Part shown: positions 56,601 through 64,000 of the stretch, in pieces
How positions within the stretch are numbered: the stretch's first letter is position 1
How the letters are laid out: the number at the start of each line of letters is the position of its first letter
Assembly: GCA_030062745.1 (NCBI GenBank)
Contig: CP099843.1
Span: 19,820,997-19,884,996, forward strand
From: Capitulum mitella
Lineage: Eukaryota; Arthropoda; Thecostraca; Pollicipedomorpha; Pollicipedidae
DNA length: 64,000 nucleotides
Direction: 5' to 3'
Program-made: the position numbers and the translations under genes
Notes under the pieces: generated by a model
Told to the model about the DNA's origin: nothing
What the model saw: only the letters and a program-made list of their open reading frames with translations
Database searches by the model: none

Positions 56601-59061
56601 CGATTCCAAGTGCTCTGTGACGCTGGACGGGCACTGCGCACAAAAGCACGCGCCGGCTGACCGGAAGGGTCGAGCTGGCGCTGTCCAGGCGGCCGTGCCT
56701 GACGTGTGACGTCTGCCGGCGGCAGCCGGCCTGGGCCGCACCGGCTCTCTGATCGGCTGCTACATCATGAAGCACTACCGGCTGACGGCGCCGGAGACGA
56801 TCGCCTGGCTGCGCATCTGCCGGCCGGGCTCCATCATCGGCCACCAGCAGCACTGGATGGTCGAAAAGCAGCCGCAGATGTGGCTCCAGGGCGACATCTT
56901 TTACGCCCAGAACCGGGCGGTGCCGCGGTTCGCGCGCTGCCCGCACGGCGTCTACAGCCTGCGCGCCGGCGGCAGGGCCCCAGCCAAAAAACCTGGTGCG
57001 TGGGTCACGGCCTGCGTGGCTGACTAAAGGTCGCATCAGCGAAGGGAAACGTCAGAATCGGTCGTAGTTCTGTTGGAAAATGATCTCTGTATTGTTATTC
57101 GATGTTTGAATGTATGTTCTGCGTTTGTTTTCATGCTCTTTTCACTGGACAGTGGCTGACGCTCCTGACAGCACGTACAAATGTGAACATGGCGGTCGAT
57201 TTGAGTAATTTTAAGTAACACGATGACGATTTTCAGAGGGTCGCAGAAGAGATTCCCTGAGTCGCATACTCGCCAGTCGAGTGGACGTTATGAAGTTGAA
57301 CGATGCTGACGATATCACCAACGAGAAAGGACGGAAAGAGATCAGGGAAATCCTCCGAAGGGAGGTGAGAAGGGGTTTTCGAACCTCAAGATCGATGTTC
57401 ACGTTATTCTGTATGTACGTATATGTGTGGCCCGGATGTGCGTTTATGTTTGTGTATTTTAAGCCCTTGCTGACGTTCAGTATTTGGTTGCCTTCGTCAG
57501 CACGGAGAGCGCACTACCCTCTAACTATTTACTGACCTGACGTGATGACCAACGACACTAAAAGGAGCGTGTAGATTTGCCTTTTGGTTATGCTTCTCCT
57601 GCTTGAATTAGTCCGGAAACGCCGCAAAGTTCACTCATTATTTCGACTGAGAATCTTTTCCATAATTAATCGTAATCGTTTCCCAAATGAGACACATGAC
57701 GAGCCAAAAAAGTGATGGGAATTAATTTGCGACTTTCAGTATGCTGTCACCAGCCTAAATTCCTAATGTGGCTCTGAAGCAATCTCAGTTTTTTTGCCCC
57801 TTTCAGTGCTCCGTAACAATGGTATTTAGTGTATGTCATGTCTGGATGTACTTAAAAGGCATCATCCGCTTTTGGGTTTCATTTCGTATGGGCGTCGTTC
57901 TTGAGTCTGCAGCTGAACAGTTCTGAAAGGCGTGTGATGCATGGTGTCGGGAGTTCTTTGTGTGGACGACATATGTTTATTTCGTCACGAAACTACAGGG
58001 GGCTAAACTATTGGGGCTGCTCCGGCTACTATAAGGGCTCGGAAATTACGTGGTTGACGTGTGCATTGCGTGGTAAGTGATTCCATCTCCTTCCTCACTA
58101 AGGACGAGGAGGAGTTACAAAATCGTCCATAGCGGACATTCCCAGAACACACGTGTTTGAAAGTGTTCTCATATACTCACACCGCCCTCGGTGTGACACA
58201 TTGAACCGATGATGGTGGACGTGCATTCGTCTCCTGCTGATGGCGTCTTGCAGAACACCAGGGATCAACGTGCCGAACCGGTCCGGCAGGTGCAGGGGTC
58301 CGGCCGGTCCGGCCGAACTCCTGCACCTGACCTCTGTCGTTATGCTGTGCCGCTCGGCGAGGCTACGTCTGACGCCGCTCCTGCCTCGGGCCGCAGTACC
58401 TGCCGCGCAACCAGAGCCTGCCCTGGTCGATGCACGTCTCCGGTGCGAGCACGGCGCGCCGTCCGGCGGCGGCGGCGCCGGACCGGCCGCCGGTCGCCGC
58501 GCCGCCGCCGCCGCTGCCGCCGCCGCCGACCCGCTGGCGCCGCTTCTCCTGGCTGGTCAGTCCGGCCGCTGCTGAAGATCTGAGGGCCGCCCCGTAGCTG
58601 CCATTCCCTTCCTCTGCAGCCAGTGGTCCCAGCACCTCTGTATAGTGCCGATACGCTCGTTTTTCAGGCTGTCGTGTTGACCACTCGATTACGTCTGTAG
58701 CCGTCTCATTGTTTTGGCTCGAGTCCACGTTTGCAGTGTTGTCCTAGTTTACAGTATGGAGATGTCCAAGGTTTCTGTACAGGTTAGCTACGTCCCGCGC
58801 AGTCAAATTTATTCGTGCTGCAGAAGCTCCTCGTAAAATGTTCAGGATGTTTCATCGTTCATATATCGTTTGTCACTGTGTTGACATTAAAGATGAAACG
58901 ATGTTCGAACGCCTTGGGGCCTTGTATTTCATAGATGCTTCCATTATTCAGGATGAGTTTAACGTGGCTTCCGACAACGGAGAGGCAACGCAAGGCGATC
59001 GGCTGAACCGAATAAAAGCCAAACGACACATCCCACGAAATTGCGATGCTAGCGCCATCTC
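33431..59061 (+). CDS. CDC14: CDC14 dual-specificity phosphatase, 10 exons placed, 3' end uncertain
   Basis: CDC14 phosphatases remove phosphate from Ser-Pro sites and act in mitotic exit, cytokinesis, DNA repair and ciliary function. Exons: 33431-33482, 42106-42278, 48940-49032, 49899-49978, 51429-51559, 52511-52598, 56043-56273, 56726-56995, 57237-57364 and 58952-59061. After discounting one extra base in exon 5 they give 451 codons plus two bases, with all phases consistent. Seen: the N-terminal dual-specificity-like domain ([20 protein letters not shown]), [13 protein letters not shown], '[10 protein letters not shown]', the general-acid loop region (VDGSTPSDD), the P-loop HCK-AGLGRTG and '[13 protein letters not shown]'. 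The homology to animal CDC14 is continuous. A +1 shift at 51491-51495 breaks the frame in this assembly. The C-terminal tail is not conserved and could not be firmly placed. Confidence 0.93.
33483..33488 (+). other. GC-type splice donor, CDC14 intron 1
   Basis: CCAG|GCAAGT. The only nearby GT (GTATCA, 33487) would put exon 2 in the wrong frame. Confidence 0.8.
33777..34113. mobile_element. Small hAT-like MITE
   Basis: The left end reads CACTGGCGGATCCAGGG; the right end, read inward, is CACTCAGGGGCGGATCAAGC. The shared GGCGGATC termini with poly-C-rich interior resemble common invertebrate hAT MITEs. Target duplication not clear. In CDC14 intron 1, about 300 bp past exon 1. Confidence 0.5.
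34220..34260. repeat. Perfect 16-bp inverted repeat, 9-nt loop
   Basis: GTAGAACCAGATTTAC, a 9-base loop, then GTAAATCTGGTTCTAC. The two arms are exact reverse complements. In CDC14 intron 1. Confidence 0.9.
34673..35882 (+). mobile_element. TTAA-flanked piggyBac-like MITE, copy B (1210 bp)
   Basis: TTAA at 34673-34676 and 35879-35882. Left end CCCGCGCCCGACTGTGGG; right end read inward ACCCGCCCCGACTAGGAGG. Internal sequence parallels copy A throughout (for example 'ttattcgcgaaag', 'agttacagggcgc', 'gaccta.cctaggtcag'). No transposase. Confidence 0.8.
36298..37518 (-). mobile_element. TTAA-flanked piggyBac-like MITE, copy C, reversed (1221 bp)
   Basis: TTAA at 36298-36301 and 37515-37518. Same family as A, B and D but in the opposite orientation; its start (CCCGCGCACCACCGTCGG) is at the right. 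Together with copy B it forms an inverted pair separated by about 415 bp. Confidence 0.8.
38664..38939 (+). pseudogene. Decayed BED-type zinc finger of hAT transposase
   Basis: From ATG at 38664: acidic N-terminus, then [20 protein letters not shown] and FTYVLC....[14 protein letters not shown]. This is the BED finger pattern (aromatic lead, CxxC, then HxxxxH), but the first Cys position is Tyr (FTYVLC, codon TAT where TGT is expected). A donor (CAG|GTGAGA) follows at 38940. The loss of a zinc ligand, and the absence of the catalytic domain, mark it as dead. Confidence 0.65.
39078..39598. mobile_element. Possible nested MITE inside the hAT-like element
   Basis: GGTAATCTACCTTTCGGCC at the left and, read inward from the right, GGTAATCTTCCCCTTTCGGCC. 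Sub-motifs 'gacgc.gaagtg' recur. No target duplication assigned. Confidence 0.4.
41613..41755. repeat. (TA)n microsatellite, three blocks
   Basis: Long runs of TA at 41613-41664, 41685-41706 and 41730-41753. Apparent ORFs of repeated Ile-Tyr here are artefacts. Confidence 0.95.
41756..42105. other. End of CDC14 intron 1 with a possible third TTAA element terminus
   Basis: At about 42031-42034 TTAA is preceded by an end that reads inward CCCTCGCCCAGATCGGGGG. A similar terminus (TTAACCCTCGCCCGTATAGG) occurs at 34515, facing the other way. Whether they belong to one disrupted element or two is unclear. Confidence 0.4.
42106..42278 (+). CDS. CDC14: CDC14 exon 2
   Basis: After completing Glu, encodes [20 protein letters not shown], then [20 protein letters not shown] and [17 protein letters not shown]. 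Nearly every position matches animal CDC14 in the N-terminal (substrate-recognition) domain. Acceptor tttttttcag; donor AAG|GTAAGA. The family-level match is strong enough to name the gene from this exon alone. Confidence 0.96.
42448..42471. repeat. Short perfect palindrome at a transposon-like end
   Basis: GCCATGGGG, six-base loop, CCCCATGGC. It directly follows a terminus-like CAGGGACGTAGCC at 42426, similar to DNA-transposon ends. In CDC14 intron 2. Confidence 0.6.
44490..47273. mobile_element. DNA transposon nested inside the above (2784 bp)
   Basis: Ends CAGTGGCGTAGCCAAGGGGG at the left and CAGAGGCGTAGCCAGGA read inward at the right. The flanking octamers gtccatca and gttcatta agree at 6 of 8 positions, an aged 8-bp duplication. 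The interior is almost entirely a degenerate satellite; no ORF of interest. Confidence 0.7.
44790..46840. repeat. Degenerate short-unit satellite inside the nested transposon
   Basis: About 2 kb of strongly diverged repeats of 'gggcccctgagaccgccaga' with unit length about 20-30 bp. Copies vary in length and sequence, unlike the clean minisatellites in Patj. Confidence 0.75.
48452..48702. repeat. 251-bp foldback element
   Basis: AACGCAACGTTTCGGCCAGT at the left mirrors ACTGGCCAAAACGTTGCGTT at the right, and symmetry continues through GGTCCTGAGAAGGACCGGCT to a centre near TTCGAA (48580). Nearly the entire 251 bp can fold on itself. It abuts the right end of copy D. Confidence 0.85.
48940..49032 (+). 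CDS. CDC14: CDC14 exon 3
   Basis: 31 codons: [20 protein letters not shown] then [11 protein letters not shown]. Joined to exon 2 ([16 protein letters not shown]) it has exactly the length of animal CDC14. Acceptor cctcttag; donor GCA|GTAAGC; phase 0 at both ends. Confidence 0.95.
49899..49978 (+). CDS. CDC14: CDC14 exon 4
   Basis: 26 codons plus two bases: [20 protein letters not shown] then PPLSPF(R). It matches the family pattern 'I.YL..(S/T)PEEA...L..G.NPP..PFRD'. Acceptor cttgttccag; donor TTCAG|GTAAGT. A TTAA-type transposon begins at intron position +6. Confidence 0.93.
49984..51216. mobile_element. TTAA-flanked piggyBac-like MITE, second family (1233 bp)
   Basis: TTAA at 49984-49987 and 51213-51216. 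The left end CCCGCGCAGTGGAAGGGGG and the right end read inward GACGCGCACTGGAAGGGGG agree at most positions. No transposase. Its left TTAA shares its first T with the final T of the CDC14 donor GTAAGT. Confidence 0.75.
50335..50890. repeat. Tandem repeat, unit about 150-175 bp, inside the TTAA element
   Basis: Four units share 'ttgaatgcatatttcataca', 'gcaaat.tgg.tcagg' and 'ttgaccttgacctttgatga'; the third is shorter. The repeats are internal to the transposon at 49984-51216. Confidence 0.8.
51429..51559 (+). CDS. CDC14: CDC14 exon 5, one-base frameshift
   Basis: Starts G completing Arg, then [20 protein letters not shown] and Q. After a run of five A (51491-51495) the family match resumes one frame over ([18 protein letters not shown]). 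The exon is 131 nt where 130 would fit the flanking phases. Read as given, the frame hits TGA eight codons later. Acceptor tcttccag; donor GAG|GTATGC. A sequencing indel in the homopolymer is the simplest explanation. Confidence 0.92.
51979..52340 (-). repeat. tRNA-derived SINE
   Basis: On the minus strand the head carries an A-box-like GGCAACTCAGTTGG (near 52330) and a B box GGTTCGAGTCG (52278-52288) in a tRNA-like layout. A body of about 280 bp and an A-rich tail (AATCAAATCAAATAAAAAA, 51979-52000) follow. Together these are the architecture of a tRNA SINE. In CDC14 intron 5. Confidence 0.7.
52511..52598 (+). CDS. CDC14: CDC14 exon 6
   Basis: 29 codons plus one base: [20 protein letters not shown] then PHSRARVEN(G). 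It matches 'NGD.NWI.PGKFLAF.GPH' between the two domains. Acceptor gcctttgcag; donor AATG|GTGAGT. Confidence 0.94.
52750..56042. other. CDC14 intron 6, no recognised content
   Basis: AT-rich unique sequence. It contains a short run of cataca repeats (54539-54555) and a local repeated phrase on 'ata.ca.c...gttgcta' at 54190-54310. No exon of the family is missing between exons 6 and 7, since [13 protein letters not shown] is continuous. Confidence 0.5.
56043..56273 (+). CDS. CDC14: CDC14 exon 7: catalytic domain, active-site Cys
   Basis: Completes Gly, then [76 protein letters not shown] plus one base. VDGSTPSDD is the loop with the general acid; HC is the start of the HCX5R phosphatase signature and holds the nucleophilic Cys. 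Acceptor gcttgtcag; donor AAAG|GTATGA. Confidence 0.96.
56726..56995 (+). CDS. CDC14: CDC14 exon 8: P-loop Arg and C-terminal part of the catalytic domain
   Basis: Completes Ala, then [60 protein letters not shown] and a less conserved tail ending [13 protein letters not shown] supplies the P-loop Arg; 'CRPGSI.G.QQ' is the conserved helix after it. Codon use is much more GC-rich than in exon 7. Acceptor ccggcggcag; the donor CCTG|GTGCGT is weaker than the others, so the 3' boundary is less certain. Confidence 0.9.
57237..57364 (+). CDS. CDC14: CDC14 exon 9
   Basis: Two bases then [20 protein letters not shown] and [22 protein letters not shown]. Only weakly conserved (the family has 'I..IL..L.D..' here) but it has a good acceptor (cgattttcag), donor (GAG|GTGAGA) and matching phases. 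Confidence 0.75.
58397..58555 (+). CDS. Candidate CDC14 cassette exon, proline-rich
   Basis: 53 codons between an acceptor (ctcgggccgcag) and donor (TGGCTG|GTCAGT), phase 0 at both ends, so it could be spliced in or out between exons 9 and 10 without changing frame. Begins [20 protein letters not shown], then Ala/Pro-rich with PPPPLPPPP. No family match; the open frame is partly a product of GC richness. Confidence 0.25.
58952..59061 (+). CDS. CDC14: CDC14 exon 10
   Basis: 36 codons plus two bases: [20 protein letters not shown] then [16 protein letters not shown]. 'NG.TQGD.LR..K..R' is a conserved motif following the catalytic domain of animal CDC14. Acceptor ttccattattcag; donor ATCTC|GTGAGT. 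Confidence 0.88.
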
Positions 59062-59710
59062 GTGAGTTGTTTTGAAGATTTCAATTTTGGTTATCGCACA
59101 CCATTACTGTGTTCAAGTTTGTATCGGTTGGAGAGAGAACTGGTTAGCCAGAGGCCTAAAACATACCTTTCAGACAGTCCACTGCCCAAATTCGTTTGAA
59201 CATTGGGCAAATAGTCGAAGACATGCTAAAGCAAAACAAACAAAAAACAGACTTGCAAATTGTTTTGCCACTTCATCCACCTTCCATTGTATAACAAGTG
59301 GGCTGAGATCTCCATATAGTAATGCTGTTCCTTCGTCCTGCTCCAAGAAACCTTTCATATATGGTTCGGATCACACTGCTTTTGTCAGGGAATGGTTAGT
59401 CACGCATCGGAAAGCACCATTCTGTCGGAAGCCCTCTGCGGCCGTTGTGTTGTTGCATACTTGTGGTCCCAGCCCCACCAATGAACCGTCCTGATACTGC
59501 TCGTGCGTCCGCCGCCTCCGCAAAACATCCGTGAAGTCCCGCAAAATACGTAGACAAACTAGGTCGTGTTCCTGGCCAGTGTTGGCGATGTGTGACCCAC
59601 TGTGTGCCGTCGGCGGCGGTACTGTGGGCGATGTGTGACCGACTGTGTGCCGTCGGCGGCGGTACTGATGGCGGCGTGTGACCAACTATGTGCCGTCGGT
59701 GGCGTCTCAG

Positions 59711-60164
59711 GGCGGACGATCGGCCGGCCCGCGGCCGGGCCCGCTCCGGCCAGCTGCTGCGCACGGCGTCCGGCGCCGCCGCGTTCGGCCACGGGACGCC
59801 GCCGCGGCCGAGCAGGCCGACCGGCCGGCGGCCGGACTATGCCGGCGGCCGGCGACCCTCCCGGCCGCCCTCTGCCACAGACACCGCCGGCGGCCGGCGA
59901 CCCTCCCGGCCGCCCTCTGCCACGGACACCGCCGGCGGCCGGCGGCCCTCCCGGCCGCCCTCTGCCACGGACACCGCCGGCGGCCGGCGGCCCTCCCGGC
60001 CGCCCTCTGCCACGGACGCCGCCGGCAGGTGGGCGCTGACCGCCGCTCAGCAGGAGACGGCGCTGTTTGGTGTAGGAACGGCACTGTTGGAATCTGAGCA
60101 GGAATGTAGGAAGGCAAAATATGACCACCTGGAAATGGTCCCAAGCCCTGAAATGATGAGCTGA
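59711..60164 (+). CDS. Candidate CDC14 terminal exon with a coding minisatellite
   Basis: Acceptor ggcgtctcag; the first G completes a Ser codon from exon 10 (TC|G). The frame then stays open for 150 codons to a TGA at 60162-60164, giving a total of 602 residues. It includes four copies of GGRRPSRPPSATDT encoded by a 42-bp repeat. The phase fits, but there is no family homology, and the repeat unit being divisible by three makes an open frame easy by chance. Confidence 0.3.
59835..60030. repeat. 42-bp minisatellite, about 4.5 copies
   Basis: Unit cggccggcggccctcccggc followed by cgccctctgccacggacacc and gc. Nearly identical copies. It lies within the candidate terminal exon of CDC14. Confidence 0.92.
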
Positions 60165-60639
60165 ACCCAGTTTTACGACAAATTTGTTCTTCCTTTTTAT
60201 CTGGGACGCTTATTTCCGTGGGTAATGCATATTGTTCACCGTGGACTTCCCATTTTCATCTGCTTAAGAACAAACCTAATTTTTCCCGTTTTCTTCATCA
60301 TTTTCAGAGCTGGCATGGTTGCACCCTACCAGCTTTCGAGTTGGTGCTGCTTTGGCCCTGTTTGTCCTGTGAGTGTCTGTCTTCGGACATTGATTCAACT
60401 GGTTGGCGGTGCTGACCGGCTGGTCTCCGGCGGGCGCGGCGGTCACCGCGGTACAGACACGTATCATGCGTCGTGCTCCGACAGCCCAGCATGGTCTATC
60501 GTGTTGCAGCCCGCGGCCGAGCGCGTCCTCCTGGCAGCCGCCCCGTCCGGCGCCGGTCGGCTGAGCGGCGCCGGACAGCCGGCGGCAGGAGGCAGGAGCC
60601 GACCGGCAGCCGGCAGGAGGCAGGAGGGCCAGCAGGTCA

Positions 60640-61125
60640 CGCTCTGCCGGACGCAGCCTGCCCGAACAGATCCCCTGCCCTGCTGCCGGACACAGCCTGC
60701 CCGAACGGATCCCCTGCACTGCCACCGGACACAGCCTGCCCGAGCGAATCCCCTACTCCGTCGCCGGACACAGTCTGCTCGAACAGATCCCCCTGCCCTG
60801 CCGCCGGACACAGCCTGCCCGAACAGATCCCCTGCCCTGCCGCCGGACACAGCCTGCCCGAACAGATCTCCCTGCCCTGCCGCCGGACACAGCCTGCCCG
60901 AACAGATCCCTTGCCCTGCCGCCGGACACAGCCTGCCCGAACAGATCCCTGGCCCTGCCGCCGGACGCGACATGCCTGAACAAACCCCCTGCCCTGCCGC
61001 CGGACACAGCCTGCCCGAACAAATCCCTTGCCCTGCCGCCGGACACAGCCTTCCTGAACAGATCCCCTGCCCTGCCGCCGGACGCGACATGCCTGAACAA
61101 ACCCCCTGCCCTGCTGCCGCCGATT
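60640..61125. repeat. 39-bp minisatellite, about 12 copies
   Basis: Unit gccggacacagcctgcccga followed by acagatcccctgccctgcc (39 bp), with variants gacgcgacatgcctgaacaa. Long frames on both strands are artefacts of a unit divisible by three. Confidence 0.93.
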
Positions 61126-62394
61126 CTGGCGGAGTTTTTATCAGATGCAGTATGGTTTTACGTTGCGTTGTCGTTTCTGCTTTTGTGAATTCGGAATAAG
61201 TTCTGAAACTGTCTGTGACTATTTCCGACAGGAAAGCCACATTTCTTGTTCGGTACGCTGCTACTATGCAACTTGGAGGGGGTGTGGATTAAATTATCAT
61301 GGTTTTGACAGCCTTCCAGACACTTTATGTCTAGATTGTGATTGTGGGCTTGTCTTTGCGACGGTTTAGCTCACTTCGATTTAGGCTTCTTGATTGTAAA
61401 TGATCTGGGCTCCTCTTGGACCCAGTGGAATGCTGTGTGTTGTTCCCAACAGGAGATTGTGTAAGCACATACAAGAAGAAATGGTTTATTGGTTTTATGG
61501 CATCACTGTGGCATGCATGGTCTGTTAGAAGTTTAACTGTCATTTCCATGCGATGCTGTCGCTTGGGAAAATTTTGCATCTAAGAATGCGTGTTTCAGAG
61601 GTAAAAACAACCCAAGGATATCTCCCAGTGTTGAGCGTGTGTGGAACAGTGGTCGGTTTTGATTTCTGGCAGTGGCTAATTTGTGCGTTTTTTTGTATAT
61701 CATAAATATTTCAGTGAAATAATTATTAATCGTATGATAAACTGTGAAACGCCTGCATAGAAAGAAATATATAACTCAAAACATACGAAAAGGCTCTGCG
61801 TGAAATAGATGACAATGTAGAGGCCTGTCTGCTGCTTTTTATGTATCTTTTTTTAGTGGAGAGTCGATGTCGTGAACTTTGACTGAGGAAAGGCATGTAT
61901 TGGAAGTTGTTCCACGCTGTTCAGCCCACTGGAAGAATCAACTTTTCCGCACCTAAAGGTACGGTTTAACCTTCAGGATAGCTCGAGGAAGGAAGCTGAC
62001 ATCAGAATTCTCGAAAGCCGCTGTTCCTGTCGGTTTATCGAATTGTTCGTTATCACCAAGGAGAGAACTCATCCCATGCAACAAAGACCGGTCCATCCGG
62101 TAGGTTTAAAAACAAAAAAAAACAAAAAAACTGAAAAGAGGAGGCGGATGACACGGCTCAAGGCAAACGCCAGTGTCTGAGGGCAGACGACCGCACTCCA
62201 CAGCCTTTTTACCGGCTCGAAGTTTCGTGCAAACTTTTCGTGGTATGTCAAGCTTTCTGTTCCCCTAGAAAGTGCGTAGATTTAAAGCCAGGAAAAAGTG
62301 TGTGGGGGGACACAGACATGATCTGAGACAATCCATCAGCCATCTAATGTTCAGAATGAATGAAATCAGTAAGACACCATGACGAGTGCCCTAC
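61126..62394. other. No recognised gene
   Basis: AT-rich unique sequence downstream of the last minisatellite. It may be CDC14 intron or 3' flank; I cannot tell which. Confidence 0.4.
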
Positions 62395-63400
62395 AGTGCA
62401 TCTATTTCGTCGTTGCTTCTATCATTGCATTCTCTTTGCGCATTTTGCAGCAGAAAAAGATATTTATCTATCCATTTTAATCTTGCATCCGAAGAATTGC
62501 AAGTTCAAACGTCACGCGCGCCCGTGATATAGTTAACTGCGAAGATGAAATGTTGAAACACACCCGTGGAAAAAAATAGATCAAAGAGCGAAAACATTAC
62601 TCTCAAAATTGTTTTGCGGAACAAACAGCTAATGTACTGCGCGTAGAAATGCTTCAGATTTAAGGAATGCAGCATCTTATGAAAACTCCATGATTCGCTG
62701 TCCAGTGGTTGGTAAATGATTAACCTCCATAAATCGTCATGGCTGGGCCGAGCCGCTCATGATTTGGCAGTTGAAGCACGACTCACTTGAGACTAGGTCT
62801 TCGGCTGCGCCCTTAAAAAGTGGGTTTAGGACCCTTGGCTCCAATCTCTAGTTTCTTTTATCATGATTACGTGTGGGATTGTTTGCGTTTCGTTGTATTT
62901 GCACAAATAACGCCTTGCTGGGTACGCAGTGTTACTTTTTCGAGGACTGCAGAAACCTGCGACTTACTGCAAAATGCAAGGAAATTTCATATTTTATCGA
63001 CCATCCAAAACTTCTAACATTAGTAAGACGCTTTGTGGGGCACACGACCGGCGAGGTCTGCTTCGGTGCTGCTTGCACCATTGCTTTCTCTTTATGGATT
63101 TCTCAGTACCGAAGGTTATTTATTGCTCTATGTCAGCATCTTATTCCCGAAAAAAACTTGCAACTTTAAACGTCACAGAACACCAATGATAATGTTCGTT
63201 GCCATGACTGTGTGCTTCAAAAGCGCACTGAAAAGAAACTAATATAGAAAGGTAAAGATTACTCTGCAGTATTATTATGTGGACGAAAGAATTCGCAAGC
63301 CAACCCACCGTAAATGTGGATACAAAAGCAGTTTGCAGAACTGAACCATCTTACATTGAAAACTTCATGACACAGTGTTCATTGGTTCCGAAGTTATTAA
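62395..63400. repeat. Old direct duplication, period about 675 bp
   Basis: 62395-62725 and 63066-63400 align loosely: 'gctt...ccattgc.ttctcttt', 'gcaa.tt.aaacgtcac', 'ctt..gaaaactcatga', ending '.ggtt....attaa'. Diverged and not coding. Confidence 0.45.
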
Positions 63401-64000
63401 CGTACAGAAAATGAACCGGACCGGGCCGACCAATTTGATTTTCCTGCTTGTTAGAAGACTCACTCGGTTTTCGGCCTCGTTTGTGACGAGGCAAGCACCT
63501 TTCAGCGACTTCGTCCTTCATTTGCATGCCTACTGTCTTGGCAGAAAATCCCGTCTGAAAGGACCAGTTTAAAACCCCGAAGCCAGTCGAGCGAAAACCA
63601 GTTCATTCCCGACGCTCACGTGTACCGGAAACGACAAACGGGAAGGCTGCCCGCAGTTACCAGGGGACAGCGAGTTTGTTATGAAGCTCCGCAGATTATT
63701 GCTCATATGCTGACAGAAATGCCCCTAGGGGCTATGGGACGCGTGAGACGTTGATCAAATTTAATGGCGGAAGAACACTGTGGTGTTATATCGACCTCAT
63801 AGATGGCGTTGCCGGCTTGGCGTTTTATCATTGTGCCGGATTTGCGCCGCGGTATCGGGAACAAAACCGCGCCTATGTTCAATTTCATTTCATTCCGCCG
63901 TGAAGTGTGTCATACATTGCACGTCTTGCAGAAAGTAACATTTTTTTATCGTTCCTTGCCGCAACTTTCCTCTGGTTTCCAATCCGTGTTCCAAACTTTA
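63401..64000. other. No recognised gene
   Basis: Mixed-composition sequence to the window end. No splice-supported exon was recognised. Confidence 0.4.

Noticed and set aside
60225..61240. 324- and 258-codon ORFs over the 39-bp array
   Set aside because: Unit divisible by three and open on both strands; no evidence of coding.

Overview
The window is eukaryotic nuclear DNA from an invertebrate, most likely an arthropod. It carries two spliced protein-coding genes with phase-consistent GT-AG (and two GC-AG) introns, plus dense minisatellites and DNA transposons. The species cannot be named from the sequence. The Patj protein resembles insect Patj (as I recall it) along its whole visible length, including the linker '[13 protein letters not shown]' between PDZ2 and PDZ3.

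Two genes lie head to head. Patj (L27 and multi-PDZ scaffold of the Crumbs cell-polarity complex) runs on the minus strand from a start codon at 28195 off the left end of the window. Thirteen coding exons were placed; together they give exactly 600 codons and end inside PDZ3. CDC14 (dual-specificity phosphatase) runs on the plus strand from 33431. Ten exons were placed by homology and phase, to 59061, and two further candidate exons follow. The catalytic motif is split by an intron between exons 7 and 8. Exon 5 has one extra A (51491-51495) that breaks the frame in this assembly. Both genes use a GC-AG intron with a strong GCAAGT donor.

Region by region: 1-25 kb is GC- and CpG-rich Patj intron sequence holding at least eight long minisatellites. 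Several of these abut splice sites, and in two cases the repeat unit includes the splice site. There is also a degenerate LINE reverse-transcriptase fragment (8458-9285) and a long inverted repeat (1402-1993). 25-28.2 kb holds the Patj N-terminal exons. 28.2-33.4 kb is the divergent intergenic region; about 27.8-31.9 kb is strikingly poor in CpG. 33.4-61 kb is CDC14. Its introns hold a TTAA-flanked (piggyBac-like) non-autonomous family of about 1.2 kb (copies at 34673, 36298 and 43355, plus one in a Patj intron at 18442), a second TTAA family inserted at position +6 of a CDC14 intron (49984), a 3.7 kb hAT-like element with a decayed BED finger (37935-41612), a three-deep transposon nest (43355-48453), a 251-bp foldback element and a tRNA-derived SINE. 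61-64 kb shows no recognised gene, only an old diverged duplication.

All exon calls come from reading splice sites, reading-frame phase and remembered family sequence. No search, alignment program or transcript data was available.
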